From: Deltaproteobacteria bacterium
GTDB lineage: Bacteria; Desulfobacterota; GWC2-55-46; DRQE01
Assembly (NCBI GenBank): GCA_011371515.1
Contig: DRQE01000035.1
Location: 1-9,060, forward strand
Length of the DNA stretch: 9,060 bases
Reading direction: 5' to 3'
Each line of letters opens with the position of its first letter. Positions within the stretch are counted from its first letter, which is position 1. The notes under the pieces were generated by a model, which saw nothing but the letters and a program-made list of their open reading frames with translations, did no database searches and was not told the origin of the DNA. The position numbers were made by a program, and so were the translations under genes. Shown here in pieces: positions 7,584 through 9,060 of this stretch.

Positions 7584-9060
7584 TTCTCCCTTACCCTGTA
7601 GACACCGTCCCAGCCCTCCGGGGGTGGGCTTTTTATGAACTCCTCACACCTTTTCACATATAGAAGCGTGGGTCCATCATGGGGAAACCTTTCCAGTATC
7701 TTCTGAAATCCCTCCTTTGCCTCACCGAAGCGGGATAGCCTGTAGAGTCTTAACGCATCCTCAAAGGGCACGACAAGCCCATCTTTAAGGGACTCCTCTC
7801 TTGTGCCCAGAAGCTCGTATATCCTTACGGGTCTTTCCTTACCCTTGACCTTTACGAAATCGAGCTCTCTGAAGAGAAACTCCTTTCCTGCAAGCTCGAA
7901 TGTCCTCTCACCTGTTATAATCTCGGTGCCGTATACACGATTCATGCCTTCAAGCCTTGAGGCAAGGTTCACCGTGTCTCCTATGGCGGTGTAATCGAAG
8001 CGCAGCTCTGTGCCCATGTTACCCACCACCGCCTCACCGGTGTTTATCCCTATACCCATACGGAGCTCTGGATACCCCTTCTTTACAAGACTCCTGCCGA
8101 GTTCTTTAAGAGTTCTTGTCATCTCAAGTGCAACACGGCATGCCCTCTGGGGATGGTCATCGAGCCTGTGGGGGGCATTAAATATTGCCATTATCGCATC
8201 GCCTATGTATTTATCAAGGGTGCCTTTCTCTCGAAAGACTATCTCCGTAAGGGGCGTAAGATACTCATGAAGAAGTGTTACGAGCCTTTCTGGCTCCATG
8301 GATTCTGCAAGCCTTGTAAACCCCCTTATGTCCGCAAAAAGCACGGTTATCTGGCGCTTCTCTCCACCAAGGCTAAGGCGTTCTGGCTCACGGATGATTT
8401 CTTCCACCACCTGTGGTGGCACATAGGTGGAGAATGCCTTCCTGTAGAACCTGCTCTTTCTTTCCACCACCATGTTTCTGTACGCCTCCATACCGGCATA
8501 TCCGAGTGAAAGAGAAAGCAGTGGATAAAGGGGGCTTAAGAGTATACTGTGGCGGGTGAAAAGAAGCACCTCGAAAACTACGGTAAGAACGAGAAGTGCT
8601 GCGAATATTCCAAGCCCTGCGTATCTGTTGCCAATTCCCATCAGAACGAATGCCATTGCAAAGGGCAGTGCCACGATAAGGGCTGCACCCATAAGCCCTG
8701 TAGAGAGACTATCTTTAAGGAAGTTCTGCTCCATTACATCGGCGCTTACCGTTGCGTGGACCTCGACCCCCGGATATATTGCATCCACAGGGGTGGGTCT
8801 CATGTCGTATATACCGAGCTCTGTTGCACCAACAAACACAAGCCGGCCTGCAAACTCCTCTGGCTCCGTCCTGCCCTTTATTATGTCCACTGCCGAATAG
8901 GTACGAAAGGTGCCCCCTCTTCCATAGAAGTTAAGCCCCAGAGAACCATCACTCTCAAGGGGTATCTCCTTATCGCCTATCCTTATGGAATCGAGCCCGT
9001 AAGAGGCAACCCTTAGGACCACATCTGTGTCGTAGTATCTTCTGAGTGCCTCAAGAGAGA
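7580..9060 (-). CDS. CHASE2-domain class III adenylate cyclase (5' end outside window)
   Basis: A membrane-bound sensor cyclase making cAMP. 492 codons are visible and the N-terminus is missing. Counting from the first full codon, residues 1-115 are the end of an extracytoplasmic CHASE2 sensor domain (YPGVEVHA is its signature). Three membrane segments follow at about 121-142, 147-168 and 171-192, then a short linker. The cyclase domain holds metal-binding Asp243 (VLFADIRGFT) and Asp287 (DKYIGDA), adenine-binding Lys283, and Asn364 and Arg368 (DTVNLASRLEG), all intact. The adenine partner position is Thr357 (DYTAIGDT) rather than Asp, the Lys/Thr pair of class IIIb cyclases, a group often stimulated by bicarbonate. 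About 75 residues at the C-terminus (FEDALRLYRLSRFGEAKEGF region) look like a short TPR-like helical pair. The stop overlaps the start of the NTPase gene. The signal sensed is unknown. Confidence 0.92.
   Translation of the reverse strand, partial: SLEALRRYYDTDVVLRVASYGLDSIRIGDKEIPLESDGSLGLNFYGRGGTFRTYSAVDIIKGRTEPEEFAGRLVFVGATELGIYDMRPTPVDAIYPGVEVHATVSADVMEQNFLKDSLSTGLMGAALIVALPFAMAFVLMGIGNRYAGLGIFAALLVLTVVFEVLLFTRHSILLSPLYPLLSLSLGYAGMEAYRNMVVERKSRFYRKAFSTYVPPQVVEEIIREPERLSLGGEKRQITVLFADIRGFTRLAESMEPERLVTLLHEYLTPLTEIVFREKGTLDKYIGDAIMAIFNAPHRLDDHPQRACRVALEMTRTLKELGRSLVKKGYPELRMGIGINTGEAVVGNMGTELRFDYTAIGDTVNLASRLEGMNRVYGTEIITGERTFELAGKEFLFRELDFVKVKGKERPVRIYELLGTREESLKDGLVVPFEDALRLYRLSRFGEAKEGFQKILERFPHDGPTLLYVKRCEEFIKSPPPEGWDGVYRVREK

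Noticed and set aside
8153..9016. Two long plus-strand open frames antisense to the cyclase gene
   Set aside because: They overlap conserved cyclase, membrane and CHASE2 coding sequence, have Cys/His-rich shadow composition and no motif of their own.

Overview
The window is a compact stretch of bacterial chromosome carrying eight protein genes and almost no non-coding DNA. Base composition looks close to half GC by eye. ATA (Ile) and AGA/AGG (Arg) codons are used heavily, and non-ATG starts (TTG, GTG) are common. A CHASE2-type cyclase, a secreted M16 protease and a THEP1-type NTPase suggest a Gram-negative-like, possibly thermophilic or deep-branching bacterium. A Nitrospirota or Desulfobacterota-like lineage would fit, but this is a weak inference that the sequence alone does not settle. 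I see no mobile elements, CRISPR arrays, RNA genes or broken genes.

Left arm (1-4344, all minus strand). Read in the direction of transcription the order is nicotinamidase (pncA), type I 3-dehydroquinate dehydratase (aroD), glyceraldehyde-3-phosphate dehydrogenase (gap), phosphoglycerate kinase (pgk) and triosephosphate isomerase (tpiA, cut by the window start). The last three form a classic gap-pgk-tpiA operon for lower glycolysis and gluconeogenesis. aroD and pncA sit in front of it. aroD is 27 bp from gap and looks co-transcribed; pncA is separated from aroD by a 55 bp AT-rich gap that may hold an internal promoter.

Middle (4345-7048). A 70 bp divergent intergenic region separates pncA from a plus-strand gene for a secreted double-module M16 metallopeptidase. 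Facing, overlapping promoters can be proposed there.

Right arm (7050-9060, minus strand). A CHASE2/three-membrane-segment class III adenylate cyclase, whose 5' end lies outside the window, is followed by a small THEP1-like P-loop NTPase through a 4-base GTGA overlap. The NTPase converges on the protease gene with a single base between their stop codons.

The observation most worth a second look is the pgk/tpiA junction. The last codons of pgk read AGG AGC CTT TAA C ATG. This resembles the RF2 (prfB) +1 frameshift cassette: Shine-Dalgarno-like purines, CUU, stop, C. A +1 slip on CTT would bypass the pgk stop and continue directly into tpiA in frame, giving a PGK-TIM fusion. Such a fusion is known from Thermotoga maritima, where a programmed frameshift was proposed. 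The PGK here also ends with a basic tail that could act as a linker. Ordinary re-initiation at tpiA is the simpler explanation and is not excluded.
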